Assembly (NCBI GenBank): GCA_904395815.1
Contig: CAJFOC010000024.1
Coordinates: 1 to 64,000 of the forward strand
DNA: 64,000 nt
Direction of reading: 5' to 3'
From: an uncultured Holdemania sp.
GTDB taxonomy: Bacteria; Bacillota_I; Bacilli_A; Erysipelotrichales; Erysipelotrichaceae
Shown piece after piece: positions 8,809-18,070 of this stretch. Both the position numbers and the translations under genes were made by a program. The notes under the pieces are model-generated. The model was not told where the DNA came from. It was given only the letters and a program-made list of their open reading frames with translations, and did not search any database. Within the stretch, counting starts at the first letter, position 1, and each line of letters opens with the position of its first letter.

Positions 8809-9620
8809 GCCCGGCCTCCCCGCTGTACCAGCCGGTCATTCAGCCCGTCGCCCAGCAGGTTGAATCCCAGCACGGCGACCAACAGCACGACGCCAGGCGC
8901 GATGGCGATGAACGGATAGGACAGCACATACTGCCGGGCTTCGCTGAGCATCATACCCCAGCTGGCAGAAGGCGGCTGAATTCCCAGCCCAAGAAAAGAC
9001 AGCGACGATTCAGTCAGGATCGCTCCGCCGATGGAAGAGGAAAACTGCGTGATCAGCCGCGGCAGCATGTCCGGGAAGATGTGACTGACAACGATGCGCA
9101 CCGGTCCGCAGCCATAGCTGCGGGCGGCCTTGATATGCAGGCGGGTTTTGTTTTCCAGAATCATGGAGTAGACCAGCCGGGAAAAGGAAGGAATCATGAA
9201 AATTCCGATAGCGATAACGGCATTGATCTGTCCCTTGCCCAGCACGGCCACCAGCATCATCGCCAGCAGAATGCCCGGGAAGGCCATAAAGCCGTCGATG
9301 ACACGCATGATCAGCGACTGCAGCCGCGGACCGGACATCGCCGCGATCGCACCGACGACCAGACCGATCAAGGCGCCGACGCTGACCGAACACAAACCGA
9401 CCAACAACGCCGAGCGGGAGGCGATCATAATCCGGCTCAGCACATCCCGGCCGAACTGATCGGTTCCCAGCAGATGTGTCATGGAAGGCAGCGCGAAGCG
9501 GTTGGCGGTATCCATGCGGTCAGGATCAAACGGCAGCCAGAAAAAGGAAACAACACACAAAAGCAGAATGATGCTGATCAGGATGGCTCCCAGGATCACA
9601 GTAATTTTTTTCTTCTTCAT
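8805..9620 (-). CDS. oppC: Oligopeptide ABC transporter permease
   Basis: Inner-membrane permease of the Opp/Dpp family, 271 residues. It begins with a lysine-rich start and one membrane helix, then has the typical HLLGTDQFGRDVLSRI segment found at the start of OppC permease domains. Five more helices follow, with the coupling motif for the ATPase around AARSYGCGPVRIV. It pairs with OppB. The gene overlaps both neighbours by four bases. Confidence 0.93.
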   Translation of the reverse strand: MKKKKITVILGAILISIILLLCVVSFFWLPFDPDRMDTANRFALPSMTHLLGTDQFGRDVLSRIMIASRSALLVGLCSVSVGALIGLVVGAIAAMSGPRLQSLIMRVIDGFMAFPGILLAMMLVAVLGKGQINAVIAIGIFMIPSFSRLVYSMILENKTRLHIKAARSYGCGPVRIVVSHIFPDMLPRLITQFSSSIGGAILTESSLSFLGLGIQPPSASWGMMLSEARQYVLSYPFIAIAPGVVLLVAVLGFNLLGDGLNDRLVQRGGRA

Positions 9621-10579
9621 GACTCTTTCCCTCCGGTTTCCATGCGGATCAGCGGATTGGCGGCCGCGACCAGCAGATCGGTGATCAGATTGATGAACAC
9701 GACCATGAAAGTGATAAACAGGACGATGCCCTGCAGCAGCTCGATATCCCGCTGTTCCACGGAAGTCAGTAACAGTCGTCCGATTCCCGGCAGCGCAAAA
9801 ATTGTCTCAATGATCACCGTACCGCCAAACAGCTTGGCAGTCTGGTTGCCGATGACCGTGATCGGAGCGATGATGGCGCTGCGCAGCGCGTATTTGACGA
9901 TGGCCATGGCCCGCGGCAGGCCCTTGACCTGAGCGCTTTGCATGAAATCCTGCTGCAGAGCGCTCAGCATCGAAGAGCGGAACAGCCGGATCAGCACGCC
10001 CATTTCACCGATCGCCAGGATGATGGAAGGCAGGGCGATGCTGTGAAGAAAAGCGAAGAATCCTTCGGAAGGCGGTGTATAACCGGTCACCGGGAACCAT
10101 TTCAGCTGCGCCGCGAAGACGATCATGAAAATCATGCCCAGCCAGAAAGAAGGAATGGCGGTGCCCAGCTGCATCAAAGAGCGGGACAGCACATCGAACG
10201 GACTGTCCTTGAACAGAGCGGCCAGAATACCGATCAGCGCGGACAAGGGAACGGCGATGACCATCGAGAAGATCGTGACGGAAAAGGTGACCGGCAGCCG
10301 CTGCAGAATCAGCGTACGGACGCTTTCCCCGTAAATATAGGAGGAGCCCCAGTCGCCGTGAAACAGATTGACAAGCCAGTTCCAGTACTGCGTTGTCCAT
10401 GGCAGATTCAGTCCCATGGATTCCCGCAGCGCTTCCAGGCTTTCCTGGGAGGCTTCCGTGCCCAGAATCAGCTGCGCCGGATCGCCGGGAATCCATTTGA
10501 GTACAAAAAAGGTAATCAGGGAAACGACCAGCAACACTGCCAGGGCGCTGATCAGCCGTTTGCCGAAGATTTTGATCAT
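9617..10579 (-). CDS. oppB: Oligopeptide ABC transporter permease
   Basis: Permease of the DppB/OppB family, 320 residues. The N-terminal helix is followed by the family motif KWIPGDPAQLILG, a long extracytoplasmic segment, then the permease domain with a coupling loop near VKGLPRAMAIVKYAL. It forms a heterodimer with OppC. The gene is separated from oppA by 86 bases that contain a strong hairpin, so its level is probably lower than that of oppA. Confidence 0.93.
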   Translation of the reverse strand: MIKIFGKRLISALAVLLVVSLITFFVLKWIPGDPAQLILGTEASQESLEALRESMGLNLPWTTQYWNWLVNLFHGDWGSSYIYGESVRTLILQRLPVTFSVTIFSMVIAVPLSALIGILAALFKDSPFDVLSRSLMQLGTAIPSFWLGMIFMIVFAAQLKWFPVTGYTPPSEGFFAFLHSIALPSIILAIGEMGVLIRLFRSSMLSALQQDFMQSAQVKGLPRAMAIVKYALRSAIIAPITVIGNQTAKLFGGTVIIETIFALPGIGRLLLTSVEQRDIELLQGIVLFITFMVVFINLITDLLVAAANPLIRMETGGKES

Positions 10580-10610
10580 GAACTACTTCCTTTCTAGTCC
10601 CTTAGTGGGG

Positions 10611-10650
10611 CAGCGGATAAAAGAGAAGCCTGAACCAGGAAGGTTCAGGC
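10611..10650 (-). terminator. Hairpin between oppA and oppB (partial terminator)
   Basis: GCCTGAACC (10628-10636) and GGTTCAGGC (10642-10650) form a perfect 9-bp stem with a 5-base loop; on the minus strand it is followed by TTCTCTTTT. It lies between the binding-protein gene and the permease genes, a common place for partial termination that keeps the binding protein in excess. Confidence 0.7.
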
Positions 10651-10665
10651 CGGAATTTCCTGCGA

Positions 10666-12189
10666 TTACTGAACGAAACGAACGTTCTTCATTTCGTAGA
10701 TATCGATCGGATAGGTGGTAAATCCCTCGACGTCGCTCTGCGTGACATAGAGTGAAATCGGATCCTGGATGTACAGGGCAGGAACTTCTTCCGCCAGGAT
10801 GGCCTGAATCTGCTGGACGATCTGAGTTCTTACTGCCTCGTCCTGTTCCGACTGATAATCGCTCAGCAGCTGATCCACTTCCGGATTGCTGTAGTTGAAA
10901 TAGTTTTCTCCGCTTTGGGAATCATAGCGGGCCAGCAGGACATACGGATCCAGCCGTCCGGTATGACCGACAACGGTCAGATCGTACTGACGGTTGGTAT
11001 ACACATCGCTCAGCCAGGTTGCCCATTCCACAATCGTAATTTCGCAATGAATGCCTACCTGTTCCAGCTGATCGGCGATGACCTGACCGGCGTTGACATA
11101 AGCGGTGTAATTCTGCGGCAGATACATCTGCAGCGTCAGACCGTCGCTATAGCCGGCTTCATTCAGCAGCTCGCGGGCGCGATCCGGATCATAGGTATAA
11201 TCTTCACTGTGATCCACATATTCTTTCAGTACCGTCGGATAATGAGAACCGATCTTCTGTCCGTAGCCCCACCAGACGGTTTCAATCAGCGCGTCCTTAT
11301 CGACAGCGTAGTTGATCGCCTGCCGGACGCGCACATCCGCCAGCGCTTCGTTGTCCAGATTCATCGCCATCAGCTGCAGCGAATTGGCCGGAGCCTGGAT
11401 GACGTTGTAGTCCGGATTGTTTTCGAAAGCGGCCACCTGATCGCCGGAAACGGAGATGATATCCAGTTCGCCGTTTTGGAAAGCGGAAATCTGCGAAGCG
11501 GCGTCCGGCATCATCCGGAATTCAATGTTGTCGATGTTGACTGTACCCGGATAGGTTTCGTTGCGGGTCAGTGACAGCGACTGCTGCGGAATCCACTGAT
11601 TGAGCGTGTAAGGCCCGGTACCTACCGGCTGATTGGTCAGCGTATCGGCGACAGTGACATCCACGATCGCGGCCCATGGATAGGCGAAGGAAGACAGGGC
11701 GGCGACATCCAGCGTTTCGGTGGTGAAGACCACAGTCCGCTCATCGGCCGCTTCCATGGAAACGATGTTGGCGTAGTCCGCCGCCCGCGGGCTGTCCTCG
11801 GCCTTCAGGCGCTGGAAGGAAGCGATGACCGCTTCGGCGTCGCATGGATTGCCGTTGGAGAACTGCGCGTTTTCACGCAAAGTGAAGGTCAGCGTCAGAC
11901 CATCTTCGCTGACTTCCCAGGAATCCGCCAGCGCGCCGGTCAGCTCACCCTGGTCTGTCACTGTCAGCAGCGGTTCATAAATGTTGTTGGTAATCTGGAA
12001 GGTGCTGGCTGCGGTAGTCCGCTGCGGATCCAGACCATCCGGATCCACAGCCAATGCCATGACCAGTTCATTTTTTTCAGCAGCGGCACTGGGCGCGGCC
12101 GTCTCAGATTCGCTCGGAGTCGAAGAGGAACAAGCCGCCAGCCCCGCAAGGAGCAGCGTGCTGAGCCCGATTGAAATCAGTTTTTTCAT
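10666..12189 (-). CDS. oppA: Peptide ABC transporter substrate-binding lipoprotein
   Basis: Extracellular binding protein of solute-binding family 5, 507 residues. It has a lipoprotein signal with lipobox LAGLAACSS (cysteine at residue 20), then a serine-rich linker. The family hallmark region GTGPYTLNQW lies near residue 195 and LVMALAVDPDGLDPQRTT near the mature N-terminus. It is the first gene of the opp cluster, so it captures the peptide that OppBCDF imports. Nickel or glycoside binding is possible in this family, but pepF downstream favours peptides. Confidence 0.92.
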   Translation of the reverse strand: MKKLISIGLSTLLLAGLAACSSSTPSESETAAPSAAAEKNELVMALAVDPDGLDPQRTTAASTFQITNNIYEPLLTVTDQGELTGALADSWEVSEDGLTLTFTLRENAQFSNGNPCDAEAVIASFQRLKAEDSPRAADYANIVSMEAADERTVVFTTETLDVAALSSFAYPWAAIVDVTVADTLTNQPVGTGPYTLNQWIPQQSLSLTRNETYPGTVNIDNIEFRMMPDAASQISAFQNGELDIISVSGDQVAAFENNPDYNVIQAPANSLQLMAMNLDNEALADVRVRQAINYAVDKDALIETVWWGYGQKIGSHYPTVLKEYVDHSEDYTYDPDRARELLNEAGYSDGLTLQMYLPQNYTAYVNAGQVIADQLEQVGIHCEITIVEWATWLSDVYTNRQYDLTVVGHTGRLDPYVLLARYDSQSGENYFNYSNPEVDQLLSDYQSEQDEAVRTQIVQQIQAILAEEVPALYIQDPISLYVTQSDVEGFTTYPIDIYEMKNVRFVQ

Positions 12190-12427
12190 CTCTTTTGTTT
12201 TCTCCTTTTGTCTTCTTCAAGACGTAGAGAATTGTAGCAGGGCATTGTTAAGGAAAAATTGTCCTTCAGTTAAAATACGGTAAAGAGGCAATGGAGAAAG
12301 GAAAGGGGAAAGCGATGGGAAAATCTGTCTGACCGGTGGTCAGGGACGGCTCTTTTCGCTTTTTCCGATGGAAAACGCGCCTGGTTTGCGATCCGCGTTG
12401 AACCGGGTGAACGGGGTTGTCCTGCTC
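12190..12427. promoter_or_regulatory. Upstream region of oppA
   Basis: Non-coding. On the minus strand an AAAGGAG ribosome-binding site precedes the oppA start by about 12 bases. A TACAAT hexamer about 50 bases upstream of the start is a candidate -10 element, but I see no convincing -35. ORFs drawn here by the track look spurious. Confidence 0.35.
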
Positions 12428-12455
12428 AAAAAAACGGGCTGTCGTTTCAGCCCGT
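12428..12455 (-). terminator. Terminator of feoB
   Basis: CGGGCTG (12435-12441) pairs with CAGCCCG (12448-12454); on the minus strand the stem is followed by seven T. It lies about 60 bases after the feoB stop. Confidence 0.85.
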
Positions 12456-12515
12456 TGATGCGTAAGCAGAATTTCGGTTACTGTCGCCGTAAAAAGGGGA
12501 AAAGAAAGCGTCTGA

Positions 12516-14597
12516 TTACATCCACAGCCGTCCGATCATCGCGACCAGCGCGCAGCATAGACATCCGCAGGCCGCCGGCAATGCGATCGCCGCCAGAGTC
12601 CAGCGCAGACTGCCGGTTTCCTTCCAGATCGTCAGGCAGGTAGTGGAGCATGGCCAGTGAAACAGAACAAACAACATCGTACACAACGCGGTCAGCGTGG
12701 TCCATCCCTGAGCGCTCAGCAATTCTCTGATCGCGGCCAGGTTGTCCATGGGCGCCAGCGCCCCCTGGGACAGATAGGCCATGATGATGATCGGCATGAC
12801 GATTTCGTTGGCCGGGAAACCAAGAATAAAGGCCAGCAGGATGACGCCGTCCATGCCCAGCAGCCGTCCCAGCGGATCCAGCGCCGAGCTGGCCCAGACT
12901 AACGGCATCTGTCCGTTGATGCAGGTATTGGCCATCAGCCACAGCAGCAATCCGGCTGGCGCGGCTACGCTGATCGCCCGTCCCAGAACCAAGACGGTTT
13001 TCTCCCGCAGCGAGCGCAGAAGAACTTTTCCCGGCTGCGGTGGGCGGTAGGAAGGCAGCTCCAGCGTCAGCGAGGAAGGCAAACCCTTCAGCACGGTTGC
13101 CGACAGCAGACGGCTGATCAGAAAAGTCATTGCCAGCGCGATCAGAATCGCCAGCAACAACAGCCCCGCGCAGCGCAGCGACGCCATCCAGCCGGATTGC
13201 GAGCCGGCCAGAAACAGACTGATGAGCGTAATCAGCGTCGGAAAGCGTCCGTTGCAGGGAATGAAGCTGTTGGTCAGGATGGCGATACGCTGTTCCCGGC
13301 GCGAATCAATGATGCGGCATCCGGTGACCCCGACCGCGTTGCATCCCAATCCCATGCACACGGTCAGCGCCTGTTTGCCGCAGGTTCGGGCTTTGGCAAA
13401 CAGATGATCGAGATTGAAAGCGATGCGCGGCAGCACGCCCAGCTCTTCCAGCCAGGTGAACAGCGGAAAGAAGATGGCCATGGGCGGTAACATTACCGAA
13501 ACCACCCACGCCGCCGAACGATACATCCCCTCACACAACATCCGCACGCCCCATTGCGGCAAGCCCAGCTGCGTCAGTCCCTGTGCCAGCGGCGCTTCCA
13601 GGGAAAACAGAAAACAGGATAACCATTGGGAAGGCAGATTGGCGCCAGCCAGCGTAAGCCACAGCACCCCACCCAGCATCAATAACATCAGCGGAATGCC
13701 GAATCGCCGGCTGAGCAGAATCCGGTCGAGGCGGCGATCGGTTTCCATGATGCGCTGCGGATCCTGATGCCGGCATGCAGACGCGATTTTTTGCGCCTGT
13801 TGATGGAAGCGCTGAGCAGGCAAATCCTGCCATAAGGATGGCCAGACATGTTCCAGCACAGCCTGGCTGCGTCTGGCCAGCGTCAGCAGCGCCTGACAAT
13901 CCACCTGACGCAGACGGCCTGTTTTCTGCAGCAGAGAAAGGGCAGATTCAGGATGACAGATCAGCTGCAAGGCAATCCAGGGGCAGGCCCACGAGGGATT
14001 GAGCTGCTGCAGCTGCTGTTCCATGCGATCCATCTCTCGCTGCATCGCCAGCGGCCAGTCAAGGCGAAGCGCAGGACGGCGGGGCTGATCGGCGAGCTTG
14101 ACCGCCGCCGCCAGCGTTTCCTTCAATCCGCTTCGCTGGCGGGCTGAGGCCGGGATAACCGGTACCTGCAGTTTTTCCGACAGCGCCTGCACATCGATCT
14201 GAATGCCCTTTTTTTCAGCCTCATCCATCAGGTTGAGGCAGACGACGACGCTGGAGGTGATCTGCAGGATCTGCAGCAGGAAGACAAGATTGCGCTGCAG
14301 CGCGGTAGCATCGCAAACGACGATGATCGCCTGGATGGGCTCCAGCAGCAGCGCTTTTGCGGCGATGGCCTCCTCCGGGCTGGCCGTATTCAAAGAGTAG
14401 GTGCCGGGCAGATCCACCAGCGTGATCTGCCGCTGTCCGACACAGGCTGTGCCGCAAGCCAGCGCCACCGTTTTGCCGGTCCAGTTGCCGGTGTGCTGGC
14501 GAAGGCCGGTCAGCGCGTTGAAAACCGTGCTTTTGCCGACGTTGGGATTGCCGGCCAGGGCGATCCGTGTTTCGCTGGATGAGGTCATGCGCTTCAT
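12516..14597 (-). CDS. feoB: Ferrous iron transport protein B
   Basis: GTP-driven Fe2+ importer, 693 residues. The N-terminal G domain shows G1 GNPNVGKST, a G2 threonine in NWTGKTV, G3 DLPGTYSL and G4 NLMD, then the spacer domain. From about residue 290 the membrane domain follows, with Gate motifs including the cysteine-bearing GLGCNAVGVTGCRI and LTNSFIPCNGRFP. The length is at the short end for FeoB but all parts are present. It overlaps the feoA stop by ATGA. Ferrous uptake fits an anaerobe. Confidence 0.96.
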   Translation of the reverse strand: MKRMTSSSETRIALAGNPNVGKSTVFNALTGLRQHTGNWTGKTVALACGTACVGQRQITLVDLPGTYSLNTASPEEAIAAKALLLEPIQAIIVVCDATALQRNLVFLLQILQITSSVVVCLNLMDEAEKKGIQIDVQALSEKLQVPVIPASARQRSGLKETLAAAVKLADQPRRPALRLDWPLAMQREMDRMEQQLQQLNPSWACPWIALQLICHPESALSLLQKTGRLRQVDCQALLTLARRSQAVLEHVWPSLWQDLPAQRFHQQAQKIASACRHQDPQRIMETDRRLDRILLSRRFGIPLMLLMLGGVLWLTLAGANLPSQWLSCFLFSLEAPLAQGLTQLGLPQWGVRMLCEGMYRSAAWVVSVMLPPMAIFFPLFTWLEELGVLPRIAFNLDHLFAKARTCGKQALTVCMGLGCNAVGVTGCRIIDSRREQRIAILTNSFIPCNGRFPTLITLISLFLAGSQSGWMASLRCAGLLLLAILIALAMTFLISRLLSATVLKGLPSSLTLELPSYRPPQPGKVLLRSLREKTVLVLGRAISVAAPAGLLLWLMANTCINGQMPLVWASSALDPLGRLLGMDGVILLAFILGFPANEIVMPIIIMAYLSQGALAPMDNLAAIRELLSAQGWTTLTALCTMLFVLFHWPCSTTCLTIWKETGSLRWTLAAIALPAACGCLCCALVAMIGRLWM

Positions 14598-14845
14598 GAG
14601 AGATCCTCGCTGTATTCCATCACGATCTGCCGGGCGTCGTCGTTGCGCAGAGCGATCACCGTACCTGCAACCAGGTAGGCGGTCGGATCCCAGGCCCAGC
14701 TGCGAAACAGCGGAATCAGTTCGGCACCCGGAACCAGTCCTATCTCCAGCAGCCGGGCGCGGATGGCGCCGGGGTGATTCAGCCGCACAATACGGCAGCG
14801 TCGGCCCAACGGAACCTGAGGAAGTTCGACTTCGATTCTGTTCAT
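14594..14845 (-). CDS. feoA: Ferrous iron transport protein A
   Basis: Small cytoplasmic SH3-like partner of FeoB. The track starts at 14893, but AAGGAGG lies 8 bases before ATG 14845, giving 83 residues beginning MNRIEVEL. The FeoA pattern is present: G.RCRIVRL, then ARLLEIGLVPGAELI, and an ending VAGTVIALRNDDARQIVME typical of FeoA. The stop overlaps the feoB start. No Fur box could be recognised with confidence in the short upstream region. Confidence 0.9.
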   Translation of the reverse strand: MNRIEVELPQVPLGRRCRIVRLNHPGAIRARLLEIGLVPGAELIPLFRSWAWDPTAYLVAGTVIALRNDDARQIVMEYSEDLS

Positions 14846-14953
14846 AGGATGGTCCTCCTTGTCTGTTGAGGAAAGGGAATTTCCCACTATCACCCTATGA
14901 ACCTGATTGCTTTGCGGGCTGGGCCCTCATCGGGTTTCCGGTGTGATCCTGTT

Positions 14954-14980
14954 AAAAAAACGGCGGTGGCCGTTTTTTTT
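14954..14980 (-). terminator. Terminator of proC, probably bidirectional
   Basis: A seven-A run plus ACGGC (14960-14964) pairs with GCCGT plus a T run (14969-14980). On the minus strand it directly follows and slightly overlaps the proC stop codon, and it also shields feoA upstream DNA. Confidence 0.85.
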
Positions 14981-15758
14981 AGCGTAACGTCATGGTTTTT
15001 TCAATGATGGCATCCAACGCCTGCATCATGGCCTGCCGTAATCCCTGCTGCTCCGCTCGCTGAACCCCGACGATGGTGGTGCCGGAAGGGGAGCAGACCT
15101 GATCTTTCAAGATTGCCGGATGTGTCTGAGTTTCCAGAACCATCGCTCCGGCGCCTTTCATCGCCTGGGCGGCCATGGCGTAGGCTTCGCTGCGGGATAA
15201 GCCGTATTTGACGCCGATATCTCCCATGGCTTCCAGCAGCATGTACAGCAAGGCCGGAGAACTGCCGGTCAGCGCGGAGACGATGTCCATCTGCGATTCA
15301 TTGACTTGCCGCACCGTCCCGCTCATCTCAAACAGACGCTGTGCCAGCGCCAGCTGAGCTTCGCTGACCCGCTGGTCTGCACAAAGCGCGGTGAACCCTT
15401 CCAGAACCCGGGCGCAGGTGTTTGGCATTGCCCGGATGATGGCGTTGCCGTTCAAATACTGATGATACCAGCTCAGCGGCAGCGCTACTGCCACGGTGAT
15501 GATCAGCGTGGAAGGAGCCAGCGATTTCTCGATTTCATGCAGCACCTCTTCCATCTTGTAGGGCTTGACAGCCAGAAACAATACGTCGCTGCGGCGGGCC
15601 ACCTCCGCATTGTCTGCGCAGGCCTGAGCCGGGAAACCGCTTTTTTCCTTCAGATGCGGCGACCATGCCAGCATCTCAAATTCTCGGCTCTGACGCACGA
15701 TTCCCTGCAGAATGGCAGACGCCATGTTGCCGGTGCCGATCCATCCGATTGTCGTCAT
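14979..15758 (-). CDS. proC: Pyrroline-5-carboxylate reductase
   Basis: Last step of proline synthesis, reduction of pyrroline-5-carboxylate with NAD(P)H in the cytosol. The ORF track gives 575 residues because the frame stays open upstream; the real start is ATG 15758 behind AAGGAGG, giving 259 residues. The N-terminal Rossmann motif is IGWIGTGNMASAIL; the C-terminal signature ALTGSSPALLYMLLEAM and the conserved QVCSPSGTTIVGVQ are present. No other proline gene is adjacent. Confidence 0.95.
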   Translation of the reverse strand: MTTIGWIGTGNMASAILQGIVRQSREFEMLAWSPHLKEKSGFPAQACADNAEVARRSDVLFLAVKPYKMEEVLHEIEKSLAPSTLIITVAVALPLSWYHQYLNGNAIIRAMPNTCARVLEGFTALCADQRVSEAQLALAQRLFEMSGTVRQVNESQMDIVSALTGSSPALLYMLLEAMGDIGVKYGLSRSEAYAMAAQAMKGAGAMVLETQTHPAILKDQVCSPSGTTIVGVQRAEQQGLRQAMMQALDAIIEKTMTLR

Positions 15759-15866
15759 GATTGATGACCTCCTTTTTTCTTTCATTATACCTTGTTTTGG
15801 AGCGTCGAATTGTATTTTCATGACTGAAAAGGTACAATGAAGACAAACAGACAGGGGGGGAAGACG

Positions 15867-17093
15867 ATGCTGGAAACGATGAATGAAGTCAAGGTTTTGC
15901 GCGATCCGATTCACGGCTATATTCATGTGCGGCTCAATGTGGTCTGGGAGTGCATCAACAGCGCGCCTATGCAGCGGCTGAAACGAATCCGTCAACTGGG
16001 CGGCGCCTTTCAGGTTTATCATACGGCGGAACACTCCCGTTTCTCTCATTCGCTGGGGGTGTATGAAATTACCCGCCGGATGGTAGAGGAAATTCAGGAT
16101 CTGCGTCAGGGGCTCAGCGAGGAGGAAAAGGTCACGGTGATGCTGGCGGGACTGCTGCATGATCTGGGGCACGGGCCGTTTTCGCACGCCTTTGAATCGG
16201 TGACGATGACCCATCACGAACAGATGACCCGCCGGATCATTCTGGAACCTTCTGAGGTGCATGACGCGCTGGTACGCTGTGATCCCTCGCTGCCGGAAAA
16301 GGTGGCGTCGGTGATCGATCATACTCATCCCAACCCGGTGCTCAGTCAGATGATCAGCGGTCAGCTGGACGCCGACCGCATGGATTACCTGCTGCGGGAC
16401 GCCTATTTTACCGGAACCAAATACGGTGAGTTTGATCTGGAACGGATTTTGCGTACGCTGCGGGTACGGCAGGGAAAACTGGTCGTCAAGGAAAGCGGCA
16501 TGCATTCGGTGGAAGATTACATCATGGCTCGTTATCATATGTACTGGCAGGTGTATTTTCATCCGGTCTCCCGCAGTTTTGAGGCAATGCTGACCAGCCT
16601 GTTCTGCCGTCTGAAACAGATGGCCCGGCAGGATCATCCGGATCTGAAACGGCTGCCGTTTCTGATTCCGTTTCTGTCGGATGGACCGGTGAGCGTTCAG
16701 GATCATTTTCTGATGGATGAGCCGGCGTGCAATTACGGGTTCAACTGTCTGAGGATGTCTGAAGATCCGATCGCTTCCGATCTGGCTGGGCGGCTGCTGG
16801 ACCGCCGGCTGTTTCAGGACGAGGCTTTAAGCGAGAAGGGACAACGGGAGAGGCTGCGCTGTCTTCTGATGGAGCAGGGCTGGGATCCGGAATACTACCT
16901 GTTGTCTGATGAAGTACGTCAGCGGCCGTATCAGCCTTATCAGGGAATGGAGAACTCCATGGCCTGGGTATTGATGGAAACCGGTGAAATCCGGGAACTG
17001 TCGCAGGCATCCGAGATTGTGGAGGCGCTGGTGCAGGGACAGTCCCGCAACGATCAGCGGCTGTATTATCCGCGGCAGCTTCAGCGTTATTAA
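15867..17093 (+). CDS. HD-domain phosphohydrolase (YwfO-like)
   Basis: A 408-residue HD-superfamily metal-dependent phosphohydrolase. A GGGGGGAAG site before ATG 15867 supports this start over the upstream ATG at 15837. Motifs: VLRDPIHGYIHV at the N-terminus, EHSRFSHSLGVYE, then the HD pair in LLHDLGHGPFSHAFE and the distal aspartate in QLDADRMDYLLRDAYFTG. These match the YwfO/EF1143-type group, whose studied members act on deoxynucleoside triphosphates. That substrate is by analogy. A strong terminator follows. Confidence 0.9.
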   Translation: MLETMNEVKVLRDPIHGYIHVRLNVVWECINSAPMQRLKRIRQLGGAFQVYHTAEHSRFSHSLGVYEITRRMVEEIQDLRQGLSEEEKVTVMLAGLLHDLGHGPFSHAFESVTMTHHEQMTRRIILEPSEVHDALVRCDPSLPEKVASVIDHTHPNPVLSQMISGQLDADRMDYLLRDAYFTGTKYGEFDLERILRTLRVRQGKLVVKESGMHSVEDYIMARYHMYWQVYFHPVSRSFEAMLTSLFCRLKQMARQDHPDLKRLPFLIPFLSDGPVSVQDHFLMDEPACNYGFNCLRMSEDPIASDLAGRLLDRRLFQDEALSEKGQRERLRCLLMEQGWDPEYYLLSDEVRQRPYQPYQGMENSMAWVLMETGEIRELSQASEIVEALVQGQSRNDQRLYYPRQLQRY

Positions 17094-17194
17094 ATAAGAA
17101 AGACCGGCAAGGCGATCTGGATAAGAAGGACAGGATCTGATTGCGGGTCGAGGCGAAAGAGACTTCTTGTGTCACAAAGAGGAAACTTAATCTG

Positions 17195-17228
17195 ACAGCC
17201 GGGAAAAGCAGTTTTCCCGGCTGTTTTG
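17195..17228 (+). terminator. Terminator of the HD phosphohydrolase gene
   Basis: A perfect 13-bp stem: ACAGCCGGGAAAA (17195-17207) with TTTTCCCGGCTGT (17212-17224), loop GCAG, then T's. It lies 100 bases after the HD gene. Confidence 0.85.
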
Positions 17229-17241
17229 GCTTTGAACTCTT

Positions 17242-17270
17242 CTGTCAAAAAAGTTTGCTTTTTTTGACAG
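17242..17270 (+). promoter_or_regulatory. Second hairpin just before the RBS of the next gene
   Basis: CTGTCAAAAAA pairs with TTTTTTTGACAG, ending one base before the AGGGGAG ribosome-binding site of the 261-residue gene. It is the second hairpin in 75 bases and could act as an attenuator or operator; function is inferred only from position. Confidence 0.45.
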
Positions 17271-17284
17271 AGGGGAGATCGATC

Positions 17285-18070
17285 ATGAAAGAATTATGGG
17301 TATCGGAAACGGAGTACGCGCTGTTGGCGAAACGGGGAATTCTGGCAGATCCGCGTTTTCTGGATCCGGGATGGCAAAAAGGAAAGCGACATCGCTTTTT
17401 TCTGCTGCGGCAGCAGGAAGAAGAAACGATGGCCGGCGTGCTGTTCTGGCAGTCAGGGCAGTACCTGGCCGGGGGTTTTGTCCGGCTCAAGGCGGATGGG
17501 GATGTCGCGGCGCTGGCCGATTTTTTGAGGAAAAGAACGCTGCTGGCTCTGAAAACCGATATCGGTCTTGTTCCCCCGCCCTGCATTCAGCCCGTTTCCT
17601 TTGCCTCGCTGCCGCCGGCACTGTTTCTGGAATTCTGGATTGAACAGCTGGAACGGGCGGAGGGAATGGAGGCGGGAACGATTGTCACCCGCCCGGATCT
17701 GGTCCGCTCAGCCCAGGCTCTGGATCAGCGGATACTGGCTTACCCTTCGCAGGCAATCGCACAACGCCAGCGGCTGATCGGTCAGGCTCATCAGCTTCAG
17801 CGTCTTCTGCCGGATGCAGACGGAATCCGGCCTTGCCAGCAGCTGCGTTATCTGAAATGGAAGGGGAAAATCTTCTTGTTTCCGCTGGCGTCCTGCAGTC
17901 GCTGGCATCTGAGTCCGGAAGCGCTGATGGCGCTGGCTCAGCGCTGCCTGCAGGAAAGCCGATCCTCGCTGGTAATGATGCGCACTTCGGCACCGGAACG
18001 GGTCAGCGTGACCTCCTCTTTTTTGCTGCGGCGATCTCTGCGGCAGATCGTCTATCCATCTACCGGATAG
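17285..18070 (+). CDS. Protein of unknown function (261 aa)
   Basis: I do not recognise a family. ATG 17285 follows AGGGGAG; the longer track start at 17141 runs through the terminator hairpin and is unlikely. The product has no signal peptide or clear membrane helix, is rich in leucine, glutamine and arginine, and has a basic C-terminus (LLRRSLRQIVY). Its last 19 bases overlap the end of the convergent penicillin-binding protein gene, so the two stop codons sit inside each other's coding ends. Base composition matches the neighbours. Confidence 0.7.
   Translation: MKELWVSETEYALLAKRGILADPRFLDPGWQKGKRHRFFLLRQQEEETMAGVLFWQSGQYLAGGFVRLKADGDVAALADFLRKRTLLALKTDIGLVPPPCIQPVSFASLPPALFLEFWIEQLERAEGMEAGTIVTRPDLVRSAQALDQRILAYPSQAIAQRQRLIGQAHQLQRLLPDADGIRPCQQLRYLKWKGKIFLFPLASCSRWHLSPEALMALAQRCLQESRSSLVMMRTSAPERVSVTSSFLLRRSLRQIVYPSTG

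Noticed and set aside
12368-12643. 91-residue plus-strand ORF
   Set aside because: Crosses the feoB terminator hairpin and enters feoB antisense; not a gene.
14979-16706. 575-residue minus-strand ORF
   Set aside because: Only the last 259 codons are proC with its own RBS; the rest is antisense to the HD phosphohydrolase gene.
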